Under the pieces are notes generated by a model. That model saw nothing but the letters and a program-made list of their open reading frames with translations, did no database searches and was not told where the DNA came from. This document shows, piece by piece, positions 16,337 through 24,983 of a stretch of 45,336 bases of DNA. Origin of the DNA: an uncultured Campylobacteraceae bacterium. GTDB taxonomy: Bacteria; Campylobacterota; Campylobacteria; Campylobacterales; Arcobacteraceae. The stretch covers positions 1-45,336 of the forward strand of contig CAKZOX010000004.1 in assembly GCA_937138295.1 (NCBI GenBank), given 5' to 3'. The translations under genes and the position numbers were made by a program. Numbering within the stretch: position 1 is the first letter of the stretch; the number at the start of each line of letters is the position of its first letter.

Positions 16337-16882
16337 ATGAGCGATAGACTTCATGAAATTATGGGCGAAATAGGTATTCTACATAGAGAACTTTTAGAAT
16401 CAGGAAAAATAAATGATGCAAATGAGGTATTTGATTATATTGAAGATAAAGATTCAGACGTTCAAGAACACTATTTAAATCTACTTTTACAATATTACTT
16501 TCAAAAAAATGACATACACAATTTAAAAGAGTTACTTTTAGTTGGTGCCAAATTTGATATGAGATTTGCTGATATAAAAGATGCTTTTGTAAATATTAAA
16601 GATAGTAGTGAGAATGTAATTGAGTTTATGGAAGATAGTGTTGTTTTTACTAAAGATAAGTTTTTAGAAGAGGCTTTACTTGAAATGTATGAATATTACA
16701 ATAACAATGAAGATGTTCAAGTATATTTAGAACAATCCCTTGAATTAATCAAAAGAAATAGATATGTTTGTGCTTTTTGTTACAATCATCCAGATTATGT
16801 TTTTTCTGAGTTTTTTATAAATGAAGATTTATTAGAAAGTATAAAAAGAGATTTACCATATTTGATAACTAGAGAAGACTAA
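16337..16882 (+). CDS. Hypothetical acidic helical protein
   Basis: I do not recognise this 181-residue protein. It is acidic, predicted largely helical, with no signal peptide or membrane segment, and begins MSDRLHEIMGEIGILHREL. Repeated hydrophobic/acidic helices (VQEHYLNLLLQYYFQKND, LEEALLEMYEYYNNNED) could suit a helical-repeat protein-protein module. Two Cys near the C-terminus (VCAFCYNH) form a CxxC that might bind metal but stands alone. RBS AAGG precedes the ATG. Its stop overlaps the stop of the convergent neighbour in CTAA. Confidence 0.8.
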   Translation: MSDRLHEIMGEIGILHRELLESGKINDANEVFDYIEDKDSDVQEHYLNLLLQYYFQKNDIHNLKELLLVGAKFDMRFADIKDAFVNIKDSSENVIEFMEDSVVFTKDKFLEEALLEMYEYYNNNEDVQVYLEQSLELIKRNRYVCAFCYNHPDYVFSEFFINEDLLESIKRDLPYLITRED

Positions 16883-17205
16883 AGTAGACTTCCTAGTTCA
16901 TCATTTAAATAATCATCAATTTTCTTAACTAATTGTTCATAAGTGTATTCATCACCTTGTCTATTGAATACTACAATTTCTTCACCAAAATCATTTTGTA
17001 TAAAATGCTCTTTTGCTACAACATCATTATATAGTTCTTGCATATCTTCAGCACTCTCTTGTTTATTAAATAAAAACCAATTTGCAGTTGTGTTTTCAAC
17101 TCTTATTAAACCATATGTGTTGTTATTATCTACATAATCTTGTATAGTTCCATTATCAAATCTTGCACCTACAACTAGGTCATTTTCATTTAAAAGCATT
17201 TCCAT
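16879..17205 (-). CDS. Small acidic hypothetical protein
   Basis: This is a 108-residue unrecognised protein, cytoplasmic by composition (VVGARFDNGTIQDYVD; GDEYTYEQLVKKIDDYL). I take the ATG at 17205, since AAGG lies 8 bases upstream; a GTG at 17214 would overlap that Shine-Dalgarno site. It has a mixed beta/alpha N-terminal half and a helical C-terminal half. It converges on the hypothetical gene at 16337. Confidence 0.78.
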   Translation of the reverse strand: MEMLLNENDLVVGARFDNGTIQDYVDNNNTYGLIRVENTTANWFLFNKQESAEDMQELYNDVVAKEHFIQNDFGEEIVVFNRQGDEYTYEQLVKKIDDYLNDELGSLL

Positions 17206-17324
17206 TATTGTCACCTTCTGTATTTTTAGGGATTATATAAAAATAAAGGTTACTTCTAGCTAAGTATTTATTACTGTTTTGATACAATTAACAAAATAAA
17301 AATGCCATAATATAAAGGTTTCAT

Positions 17325-18203
17325 ATAAAAAAGTTTAGAAAAGTTCACATAGAAATTACAAATATTTGTAATCTAAAATGCACATTTTGCCCTCCAAAAA
17401 TAAAGCCCTCAAAAACTATGAATTTAGAAGAATTTGAAAAGTTAAATTCACAAGTTAAAAACTATACAAAAGAGCTTGCATACCATATTGTAGGAGACCC
17501 TTTAATATTAAGTAATTTAAATGACTATTTAAATATCTCAAAAAAACATAATTTAAAAGTAAATATTGTAACAACAGCAAATAATATGAATGAATCACAC
17601 CATGATGTATTGATGAATGAAACTATAAGACAAATAAACTTTTCTATAAATTCTTACAATGCTAACAGTCATAAAAAGACTTTAGATGAATATTTGTCTC
17701 CTATTTTTAATTTTGTTAAATTTGCACAGAGTAAAAAACATGAGTATTTTATAAACTTTAGAATATGGAATTTAGATGATGATAAAAGTGCATTTGAGTT
17801 TAATAATAAAGTTTTTGAAAAAATAAATGAGTATTTTGGCTCAAGTATTGACACTAAAGATGTTTATAAAAATAAACCAAAAAATATAAGAGTTGATAGA
17901 AAACTATTTGTTCATTTTGATGAATATTTTAATTGGCCTGATTTAAAAAATGAAATAGTTTCAACTAAAGGAACATGTTATGGACTTGATTCTCATTTTG
18001 GTATTTTATCAACTGGGGAAGTTGTTCCTTGTTGTTTAGATCAAAATGCATGTATTGATTTAGGAAATGCTTTTGAAAATAGATTAGAAGATATTTTAAA
18101 CTCAAAAAGAGTTAAAGATATTCAAAATGGTTTTAAAAACAATATTTTAGTAGAAGAGTTTTGTCAAAAATGTGAATATAGAACAAGATTTAATAAGGAT
18201 TAA
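17325..18203 (+). CDS. Radical SAM/SPASM protein with an apparent ATA start codon
   Basis: The radical SAM cluster motif is CNLKCTFC (Cys15, Cys19, Cys22 counting ATA as residue 1), preceded by FRKVHIEITNI as in this family. It lies upstream of the first ATG (17418), so the gene must start earlier. Between the in-frame stop TAA (17313-17315) and the cluster there is no ATG, GTG or TTG. The best candidate is ATA at 17325, 6 bases after AAAGG, giving 292 residues. The C-terminal half has a SPASM-like auxiliary cluster (GTCYGLD, GEVVPCCLDQNACIDLGN, FCQKCEYR). Substrate unknown. The next gene begins 2 bp after the stop. An ATG-to-ATA mutation with weak expression, or a base-call error, is possible. 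Confidence 0.88.
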   Translation: MKKFRKVHIEITNICNLKCTFCPPKIKPSKTMNLEEFEKLNSQVKNYTKELAYHIVGDPLILSNLNDYLNISKKHNLKVNIVTTANNMNESHHDVLMNETIRQINFSINSYNANSHKKTLDEYLSPIFNFVKFAQSKKHEYFINFRIWNLDDDKSAFEFNNKVFEKINEYFGSSIDTKDVYKNKPKNIRVDRKLFVHFDEYFNWPDLKNEIVSTKGTCYGLDSHFGILSTGEVVPCCLDQNACIDLGNAFENRLEDILNSKRVKDIQNGFKNNILVEEFCQKCEYRTRFNKD

Positions 18204-18205
18204 TA

Positions 18206-18991
18206 ATGAATGAAATAGAGATTTTTTTAAAAAGCATACGAAATTTTTTGACATTAGATATGCTTAAGTATTCCCTTATCCCATTTTTTGTTACGTTTAT
18301 TATCATATATTCACTATTTTTTGCAGCAGCTGATTATTCTTTATCATCTTTACAAGAAGTAGCAACAGCTAGTGCTAATCAACAAGAAGTTATTATTGAA
18401 GATGATGCGCCTGCTTATTATAAATGGAGCGCTGAGGTAGTAGTTTTACTTTTTAAATATTCTATTACATCGTGGTTAGCAGGGTTTTTTATATATGTAT
18501 TTGGAACTTTTATTGTGTGGAAATTATCAATAATTTTAACTATAGCAATAGTAGGTTTCCTAACTCCATACATAATAAATAAAATGAATAAAAAATATTA
18601 TCCACATATAAAACTAAAAGGTCATGGAACTTTAATTGATACAATGTGGATTTTAGTAAAAACTACTATAGTAATGATAATATTATTTATAGTTTTAATA
18701 CCCTTATATTTTATTCCTTTAATAAACGTGTTTGTTTTTTTTATTCCTTTTTATTATTTCTTCCATAAACTTATAAATAGTGATGTTGCGATGACTATGT
18801 TAAGTAAGGATCAATATAATTTTATCTACGGAAGAAAGAAAAATTCATTCAGAATGAAAACATTATTTTTATATCTTTTATCATTAATACCTTTCTTTGC
18901 AATGTTTACAGCTGTGTTCTTTATAATATACCTTGCAAATAGTTATTTTAATGAGTTAAATACCAATAAAGGGTTATTAGAAAAGTTATAG
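18206..18991 (+). CDS. EI24/CysZ-like integral membrane protein
   Basis: This 261-residue inner-membrane protein has about six hydrophobic segments (for example near residues 22-42, 78-100, 104-125, 147-175, 218-245) and resembles the EI24/CysZ family, whose CysZ members import sulfate. The weakly conserved pattern (FLTPYIINKMNKKYYPHIKLKG, then FFIPFYYFFHKL) supports the family but not a sulfate role; no cysteine-biosynthesis gene is near. It starts 2 bp after the radical SAM gene and is surely co-transcribed with it. Confidence 0.75.
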   Translation: MNEIEIFLKSIRNFLTLDMLKYSLIPFFVTFIIIYSLFFAAADYSLSSLQEVATASANQQEVIIEDDAPAYYKWSAEVVVLLFKYSITSWLAGFFIYVFGTFIVWKLSIILTIAIVGFLTPYIINKMNKKYYPHIKLKGHGTLIDTMWILVKTTIVMIILFIVLIPLYFIPLINVFVFFIPFYYFFHKLINSDVAMTMLSKDQYNFIYGRKKNSFRMKTLFLYLLSLIPFFAMFTAVFFIIYLANSYFNELNTNKGLLEKL

Positions 18992-19050
18992 TTATATATT
19001 TACAATGTATTTATAATGTGCTATTATTATGTCATATATAGGAGATTGTA

Positions 19051-19434
19051 ATGAACAAAGAAATTGAATATAGCGATGACATGATGATCGTAAGTGAAAC
19101 TTGCACTAAAGGTATTATTAATTACGCAAATGAAGATTTTATTAAAATGTCTGAATACACAAAAGAGGAATTAGAAGGTCAACCTCACAGTATTTTAAGA
19201 CATTATGATATGCCAAAAGCTGCATTTGAAGATTTATGGTCAACTGTAAAAGCAGGTAAAACTTGGAATGGTATAGTAAAAAATAAAACTAAAAATGGTA
19301 ATTACTACTGGGTAAATGCTACGGTTTATAATTCAAAAACTCCAGATGGTAAGGATAGAATTATTTCTGTTAGAGTAAAACCTACAAAAGAAGAAATAAA
19401 TAAAGCAATAGAATTATATAATACTTTAAAATAA
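19051..19434 (+). CDS. Stand-alone Aer-like PAS protein (pair 1)
   Basis: This 127-residue protein is a single PAS domain closely resembling the flavin-binding PAS domain of Aer/Cet[17 protein letters not shown] (Arg50, His51, Asp53), [19 protein letters not shown]. In Aer the Arg-His and Asp of this motif are needed for FAD binding. It has no membrane anchor or output domain, so it must act through a partner, most likely the chemoreceptor 17 bp downstream, as CetB acts on CetA in Campylobacter. Strong RBS TAGGAGATTGTAATG; a TATAAT lies at 19012-19017. Confidence 0.92.
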   Translation: MNKEIEYSDDMMIVSETCTKGIINYANEDFIKMSEYTKEELEGQPHSILRHYDMPKAAFEDLWSTVKAGKTWNGIVKNKTKNGNYYWVNATVYNSKTPDGKDRIISVRVKPTKEEINKAIELYNTLK

Positions 19435-19451
19435 TAAATAAAGTTGAGATT

Positions 19452-20750
19452 ATGGGAATTTATATAGGAAACACAAATGACCCTAAAATTATTTTAGAGG
19501 CTCTAGATAATATAGAAAAATATTTAAACAATGAGATTAATTCATTGCCAAAAGATATGAATGAAAAACTTAATGGTTTATCAAAAATCAAAACACCAAT
19601 AAAAAATAAACTTAAATCTGTTGTTGAAACAATCAATAAAAAACATGAAGAAGAATTAAAAGTATATGGTGAAATGATGTTATTGTTCCAAAAAATGTCA
19701 GATGGACATATAGGGGATAAAGTATATCATACTGATACAACTAACCAAAAGTTAAACTATATTTCAAATTCGATAAATACTTTTATTGATAGTTTAAAAT
19801 TAAATATAGACCAAATTCTATTATTACTTAAAGAATATACTCAAAACAATTATAGTAGAAAACTAGATTCTTCAAATGTAGATGGTGAAATAAAGTACTT
19901 AATTGAAAACGTTAATAACATGTCAGATACTATAACGGATATGTTAGTTGAAAATAAATCAAATGGATTAACATTACAAGAGAGTTCAAGTGTTCTTTTT
20001 TCAAACACTGATGAACTAAATACATTATCTAATCAATCAGCTGTTAGTTTAGAAGAAACTTCTGCAAGTCTTCAAGAAATAACTGAAACAATAAGAGGTA
20101 ATACTCAAAATGTTATTACAATGAACTCTATTTCACAAAATTTATCTAATTCAGCACAAAAAGGTCAATTATTAGCAAATGACACATTAAAAGCTATGGA
20201 TGATTTAGCTGCAAATATTTCTAATGTAAATGAAGCTATCACTGTAATAGACCAAATTGCTTTCCAAACAAATATTCTTTCATTAAATGCAGCTGTTGAA
20301 GCAGCTAGTGCAGGGGAGTATGGAAAAGGCTTCGCTGTTGTAGCAGGAGAAGTAAGAAATTTAGCAAATAGAAGTGCAGAAGCAGCTAAACAAATAAAAG
20401 ATATAGTTGAACAAACTACATCAAAAGCTGAAATTGGAAAGAAAACATCTGATGAAATGATTAAGGGCTATAATAGTTTAGCGGAAGATATTAGTAAATC
20501 TACAAATATTGTTAATGATATTGAAAGTTCATCTAAAGAGCAGTTAAGAGCAATAGAACAAATTACAGATACTGTAAATAATCTTGATCAACAAACACAA
20601 AAAAATGCAAGTATCGCAACACAAACAAGAGATGTTGCTTTATTAACTGACAAGATAGCTAATTTAGTAGTAAGAAATGCAAATCAAAAAGAGTTTAATG
20701 GTAAAGATAGCGTTAAAATAAAAACACTGGATGAACTTAGTTTAGACTAA
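19452..20750 (+). CDS. Cytoplasmic chemoreceptor paired with PAS protein (pair 1)
   Basis: This 432-residue methyl-accepting protein has no membrane helices. The N-terminal part (about 10-75, [16 protein letters not shown]) is helical, followed by a HAMP-like stretch (about 85-125, [19 protein letters not shown]) and the signalling hairpin with tip [18 protein letters not shown] and [18 protein letters not shown]. It lacks its own sensor domain, which fits a role as transducer for the upstream PAS protein. No C-terminal CheR-docking pentapeptide is visible (ends LDELSLD). It overlaps the end of the convergent response-regulator gene by 9 bp. Confidence 0.92.
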   Translation: MGIYIGNTNDPKIILEALDNIEKYLNNEINSLPKDMNEKLNGLSKIKTPIKNKLKSVVETINKKHEEELKVYGEMMLLFQKMSDGHIGDKVYHTDTTNQKLNYISNSINTFIDSLKLNIDQILLLLKEYTQNNYSRKLDSSNVDGEIKYLIENVNNMSDTITDMLVENKSNGLTLQESSSVLFSNTDELNTLSNQSAVSLEETSASLQEITETIRGNTQNVITMNSISQNLSNSAQKGQLLANDTLKAMDDLAANISNVNEAITVIDQIAFQTNILSLNAAVEAASAGEYGKGFAVVAGEVRNLANRSAEAAKQIKDIVEQTTSKAEIGKKTSDEMIKGYNSLAEDISKSTNIVNDIESSSKEQLRAIEQITDTVNNLDQQTQKNASIATQTRDVALLTDKIANLVVRNANQKEFNGKDSVKIKTLDELSLD

Positions 20751-21428
20751 GTTCAATTTATATCCTGTTCCTTGAATATTTTTTACTGAATCTTTAGGAA
20801 GTTTTTTCCTAAAGTTTTTTATAAATAATCTCATTGCATTTGGTGTCATAACTGAATCTTCATCCCAAATATTATTTTCTAACTCTTCATAAGTTATAAC
20901 TCTGTTTTTTGTTAAAAGCATATTTAAAAACTGAGATTCTTTTTTTGTAAGTAAAAATTCTTCATTATCATTTTTTACTGTTAAAGTGTCAGCATTATAG
21001 ATATAGTTATGACTTAGATTAAATACTTTATTTTTTTCAAAACTATTTACAAAGTTTTCTAATGCTTCAAATAATTTTTCATTTGTTATTGGTTTTACGA
21101 TATATTTTACTAAGTGTAATTCAGCAGCTGATAACATATAATCTAAATCTGTAAAAGCAGATGTTATTATAACTCTAGTTTTAGAGTCTTTTTTTCTAAT
21201 ATCTTTAATAAAATCTATTCCGGTTTTACCCTTTAATTGTATATCAGTAATAATCAAATCTGGTTTTGATTTATTGTATTTAATTAATGCTTCTGCAATA
21301 CTATTTGCTGTTTCAACACTGTAAAAAAGATCTTCTAATATTTCTGTAATATTTTTTCTAATACCATCTTCGTCTTCTACGTATAATACATTAAAGGCAT
21401 TAAGTTTTTTTATTAATGTTTCATTCAT
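20742..21428 (-). CDS. OmpR-type response regulator
   Basis: This 228-residue protein has an intact receiver (acidic VEDEDG; phospho-acceptor Asp in [10 protein letters not shown]; Thr/Ser in VIITSAF; Lys in YIVKPI) and a winged-helix DNA-binding domain (about 140-228: [37 protein letters not shown]). It is divergent from the Cache-type kinase 60 bp away and is its probable partner. RBS AAGG precedes the ATG. Confidence 0.94.
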   Translation of the reverse strand: MNETLIKKLNAFNVLYVEDEDGIRKNITEILEDLFYSVETANSIAEALIKYNKSKPDLIITDIQLKGKTGIDFIKDIRKKDSKTRVIITSAFTDLDYMLSAAELHLVKYIVKPITNEKLFEALENFVNSFEKNKVFNLSHNYIYNADTLTVKNDNEEFLLTKKESQFLNMLLTKNRVITYEELENNIWDEDSVMTPNAMRLFIKNFRKKLPKDSVKNIQGTGYKLNLV

Positions 21429-21458
21429 TCAAAATCGCCTTGTTAGATATTTTTGGTT

Positions 21459-21467
21459 ATTATAACA
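21459..21467 (-). promoter_or_regulatory. Candidate extended -10 promoter of the response regulator
   Basis: The minus strand reads TGTTATAAT about 31 bases upstream of the regulator ATG. The 60-bp gap must hold promoters for both the regulator and the divergent kinase, so a regulator bound here would affect both. Confidence 0.5.
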
Positions 21468-21488
21468 TATAAAATATGCGGAGTATTC

Positions 21489-23021
21489 ATGTCTTTTGTA
21501 AATGAAAAAAATCTTCCAAAGATTATTATTTATGTTTTTATGATTATTATGTCTTCAATGATATTAATGATCTCTTATTTTTATGTTAAAAATACATATA
21601 CAAACTTTGAAATTGAAATGCTAAATTTCAGACAACAATATCATAATCAACAAAAGATTAATCTAAAAAGAGAAGTTAATACAATCATTGATGTAATCAA
21701 ATACAATATTATAAAAGATAACGCAGATGAAGAAGAGCAAAAAGAAGATGTAATAAGACTACTAAATAATATTTCATTTCAAGAGACAAAATCAAACTAT
21801 TTTTTTGTATATGAAATATTGAATTTTGAAGGTGGAGATGACTTTGCTATATTAAAAGTAAATCCTAATAGAAGGGATTTAATTGGGCAAAAGATATCTA
21901 CTAATTATGAAGATTCAAAGGGAAATAAATTTAGGGAGAAGTTTTTAAATGATATAAGAGTTTTAGGTGAATCATATACACAGTATTCATACAAAAAATT
22001 GAATTCAAATGAGATAAAACAAAAAATCTCGTATTTTAAACTTTTTCCTGAATGGAACTGGGTAATTGCAGTTGGTTTATATATGGATGAGGTGAATGAG
22101 GTTATTGAAAATAAAAGAAAAACTTTAGAGCTTGAAGTTAAAAATCAAGTTATGCAAAATATAGTTTTATTTGGAATGTTTTTATCTATTGCATTTTTAA
22201 TATCTTTAGCAGTTGCAAAAAAGATTGATGAGGTACTTAAAAATTATCAAAATCAAGTTAGATTAAATGAATTGAATTTAGAGCAAAGAGTAAAAGAAGA
22301 GCTTGAAAAAAACAGAGAACAAGAACAGCTATTAATTCAAAAATCAAAACTAATTGCCCTTGGGGAAATGATATCTAATATTGCCCACCAATGGAGGCAG
22401 CCACTTTCTGAGTTGTCATCTATATTAATGACTATAAAGTTTAAACATCAAATGAAAAAACTTGATGATTTAACAATGGAAAAAAAGAGTAATGAAGCTG
22501 AAAAAGTAATTGAATTTATGTCTAATACTATTGATGACTTTAGATACTTTTTTATGCCTAAAAAAGAAAAAGAAGAATTTTATTTAATTGATGCAATCAA
22601 TACAGTTATGAATATCGTATCATCAAGTATTCATAATTCAAATATCGAATTAATTATAAAAGTAGATAAAGAAATTAAACTTTTTTCATTTATGAATGAA
22701 TTCCAACAAGTTGTATTAAATATAGTAAATAATGCAAAAGAACATTTAGTTAATAAAAATATACAAAATGCCTTTATTAAAATATATTCTGTTCAAAAAA
22801 ATGGTGTGATTTCACTTATTATTGAAGATAATGCAGGTGGTATAGAAATTGAACCAAAGAATAAAATATTTGAACCATATTTTACTACAAAGCATGATTT
22901 AGATGGAACAGGTATTGGATTATATATGTCTAAGATTATTATTGATAAGAATATGAAAGGTAAATTAAAAGTTAGAAATACTCAAAAGGGTGCTAAATTT
23001 ATAATAATTCTTCCAAGTTAA
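21489..23021 (+). CDS. Cache-domain membrane histidine kinase
   Basis: I choose ATG at 21489 (511 residues) with GGAG 5 bases upstream; a TTG at 21453 lies within the divergent promoter. Membrane helices about 11-32 and 224-243 flank a periplasmic Cache-like sensor (NYFFVYEI, DLIGQKI, YKKLN, FPEWNWVIAVGLYMDEV, as in single-Cache ligand-binding domains for small organic acids or amino acids). A coiled coil leads to the kinase: His300 in [11 protein letters not shown]-box VVLNIVNNAKEHL, DNAGGIEI and GTGIGLYMSK. It is divergent from the OmpR-type regulator, its likely partner. Confidence 0.94.
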   Translation: MSFVNEKNLPKIIIYVFMIIMSSMILMISYFYVKNTYTNFEIEMLNFRQQYHNQQKINLKREVNTIIDVIKYNIIKDNADEEEQKEDVIRLLNNISFQETKSNYFFVYEILNFEGGDDFAILKVNPNRRDLIGQKISTNYEDSKGNKFREKFLNDIRVLGESYTQYSYKKLNSNEIKQKISYFKLFPEWNWVIAVGLYMDEVNEVIENKRKTLELEVKNQVMQNIVLFGMFLSIAFLISLAVAKKIDEVLKNYQNQVRLNELNLEQRVKEELEKNREQEQLLIQKSKLIALGEMISNIAHQWRQPLSELSSILMTIKFKHQMKKLDDLTMEKKSNEAEKVIEFMSNTIDDFRYFFMPKKEKEEFYLIDAINTVMNIVSSSIHNSNIELIIKVDKEIKLFSFMNEFQQVVLNIVNNAKEHLVNKNIQNAFIKIYSVQKNGVISLIIEDNAGGIEIEPKNKIFEPYFTTKHDLDGTGIGLYMSKIIIDKNMKGKLKVRNTQKGAKFIIILPS

Positions 23022-23117
23022 TAGTTATTTAATATAGTATTATTAAATAAATTAAAATCCATAAAATAGTATTTCAAAATATTATTTTATAAGTAAAGAT
23101 TATATAAATAAAAAATT

Positions 23118-23126
23118 TGTTATAAT
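23118..23126 (+). promoter_or_regulatory. Candidate extended -10 promoter of the receiver-kinase gene
   Basis: TGTTATAAT, 28 bases before the GTG start at 23154. It lies in a 132-bp gap that also holds an AT-only 10-bp inverted repeat (23025-23034 / 23041-23050) just after the kinase stop. Confidence 0.5.
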
Positions 23127-23153
23127 GTGTAAAAATATTTTAGGGATTATAAA

Positions 23154-24266
23154 GTGAGTAAAAGTACCGTATTAGTTGTTGATGATGATAGCACTAATTT
23201 AAATATAATCTCTAATATTCTAACTGACAAATATCATGTAAAAGTAGCTAGTAATGCAATTACGGCATTAAAAATTCTAGAAAATTTCACAGTAGATATA
23301 ATCTTACTTGATGTAGTTATGCCAAATGTAAATGGTTATGAACTAGCAAAACAAATTAAAAAAATTGAGAAACTAAAACATAAACCATTTATATTTTTAA
23401 CCTCTAAAACAGATGAAGAATCAATTAGTTTTGCTTTTGACTTAGGTGCTAGTGATTATATTACTAAACCTGTCAAGCCAAAAGAATTGTTGCATAGAGT
23501 CTCTCTTCATTTAAAAATGAATAAATTACAATATAAACTTATCAATAAAATAAATGTAATAAATGAAAAAAATAGTCTTATTTTAAAACAAGAAAGACTT
23601 TCAGCTATTGCTGAAATGTTAGATGCTGTAGCTCACCAATGGATTCAACCAATTTCTGTTATGACATTACAAGCAGAAATTATTAATATGGAATTTAAAC
23701 AAGGTATTTTAACACATGATGAAGCAGATAAAATATTAGCTGAAATAAGAAATCAATCAAATCATTTAGTAAAAACACTTCAAGAGTTTAGAGGATTTTT
23801 TAGACCAACTGATGATATAGTAGCTTTTAAAGCAAATGATATGATAAAAAGAGTTTTAACTTTAGTTCAAGTAGAACTTATAAAAGAAAATATTAAAGTA
23901 ATAAATAACTTAGATGATAGCTTAATACTAAATGCAAATATATATGAAATAAAACATATATTTATAAACTTTATCAATAACTCTAAGTTCGCATTCAATG
24001 ATAATGATATCGAAGATAAAAAGATAAATATATCAGGATATGAAGATAATAAAAATATATACATTTGTTATGAAGATAATGCAGGTGGAATAAAAGAAAC
24101 TATTTTAAAAGATATATTTAAATCAAATGTAAGTGGAAGAGAAAACTTAGGTGGAACAGGAACAGGTTTATATATGTCAAAAGTAATAGCAGAAAAATAC
24201 AATGGAGATATAATCGCTGAAAATAAAAATGACGGTGCTTTTTTTACTCTTATTCTTCCTAAATAG
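23154..24266 (+). CDS. Receiver-histidine kinase fusion (receiver first)
   Basis: This 370-residue soluble protein starts at GTG (AGGGA upstream). A complete receiver comes first (about 1-120: DDD at 10-12, Asp53 in ILLDVVMPNVNGYEL, Lys105 in YITKPVKP), then a short coiled coil and a kinase core: His161 in VAHQWIQPI, N-box FINFINNSKFAF, DNAGGI and GTGTGLYMSK. The order receiver-then-kinase means phosphorylation of the receiver may gate the kinase, or the protein may be an intermediate in a phosphorelay. The H-box has Ile where the others have Arg. No output gene is adjacent; the PAS/chemoreceptor pair 2 follows after 327 bp. Confidence 0.93.
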   Translation: MSKSTVLVVDDDSTNLNIISNILTDKYHVKVASNAITALKILENFTVDIILLDVVMPNVNGYELAKQIKKIEKLKHKPFIFLTSKTDEESISFAFDLGASDYITKPVKPKELLHRVSLHLKMNKLQYKLINKINVINEKNSLILKQERLSAIAEMLDAVAHQWIQPISVMTLQAEIINMEFKQGILTHDEADKILAEIRNQSNHLVKTLQEFRGFFRPTDDIVAFKANDMIKRVLTLVQVELIKENIKVINNLDDSLILNANIYEIKHIFINFINNSKFAFNDNDIEDKKINISGYEDNKNIYICYEDNAGGIKETILKDIFKSNVSGRENLGGTGTGLYMSKVIAEKYNGDIIAENKNDGAFFTLILPK

Positions 24267-24593
24267 AAAATAAATAAAAATTTAAATCTATTAAGAAATA
24301 TTACTGTAAATAATACTAACTAAATATTATTAATATCTTTAACATCAGTATTATTAAAGTTAAAAACGGTTATTTTAAAATTTAAAAAATATAAATATAC
24401 TATTAGTTATAGTATGTTATTATATTATTAAGAAAAAATAATGAAAATTACATTTTAAGTGTGTAATGTTTATATAAGTAGATATAGTAGAAAGGCCTCT
24501 ACTAGAATTTGTTTGTTTAATTCATTAATTTATATTTGAATTAAATAAATATTGTTGTGAAGTTTTTGCTTTTTTAGCAAAGGAAAAAGAATT
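24267..24593 (+). other. 327-bp AT-rich intergenic region before PAS/chemoreceptor pair 2
   Basis: No gene is seen here. It holds a perfect 7-bp inverted repeat TAGTAGA-N6-TCTACTA at 24485-24504 around GGCC, an element TTTGCT-T5-AGCAAA at 24565-24581 that runs into the AAAGGA Shine-Dalgarno site (24579-24584) of the PAS gene, and AT-rich promoter-like sequence near 24410-24425. A long leader with translational control is possible but unproven. Confidence 0.6.
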
Positions 24594-24974
24594 ATGAGTA
24601 GTGAAATAGAACTTTCAAAAGAAATTTTAATAGTTTCTGAAACAGATGCAAAAGGAATAATCAAATACGCAAATGATGACTTTTGTAAAATAGCTGGATA
24701 TTCAAGAGATGAACTTATTGGTAGTCCACATAACATGGTAAGACACCAAGATATGCCCAAGGCTGCATTTAAAGACTTATGGGATACAGTTGAATCTGGT
24801 AATATTTGGAAAGGTATAGTTAAAAACAAAACTAAAGATGGTGGTTATTATTGGGTTAATGCTACAGCATATCCTTCTAAAACTCCAACTGGTGAACTTA
24901 GGTATATTTCTATTAGAGTTAAACCAACGAAAAAAGAAATTCAAGATGCAATTGAATTGTATAAAACTTTATAG
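24594..24974 (+). CDS. Stand-alone Aer-like PAS protein (pair 2)
   Basis: This 126-residue paralogue of the PAS protein at 19051 has the same length and register: MVRHQDMPKAAFKDLW (Arg50, His51, Asp53), [18 protein letters not shown], then IRVKPTKKEI. The flavin-binding motif of Aer is kept. Differences cluster in the N-terminal cap (DDFCKIAGYSRDEL, with Cys31) and in the TPTGELRY loop, so redox tuning may differ from pair 1. The partner chemoreceptor starts 9 bp downstream. Confidence 0.92.
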   Translation: MSSEIELSKEILIVSETDAKGIIKYANDDFCKIAGYSRDELIGSPHNMVRHQDMPKAAFKDLWDTVESGNIWKGIVKNKTKDGGYYWVNATAYPSKTPTGELRYISIRVKPTKKEIQDAIELYKTL

Positions 24975-24983
24975 GAGTATTAG

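Noticed and set aside
17418..17420. ATG at 17418 as start of the radical SAM protein
   Set aside because: It would remove the CxxxCxxC cluster motif, which is intact just upstream in the same frame.
24530..24829. Minus-strand frame over the second PAS gene
   Set aside because: It is antisense to a conserved PAS protein with a good ribosome site and a paralogue in the window.
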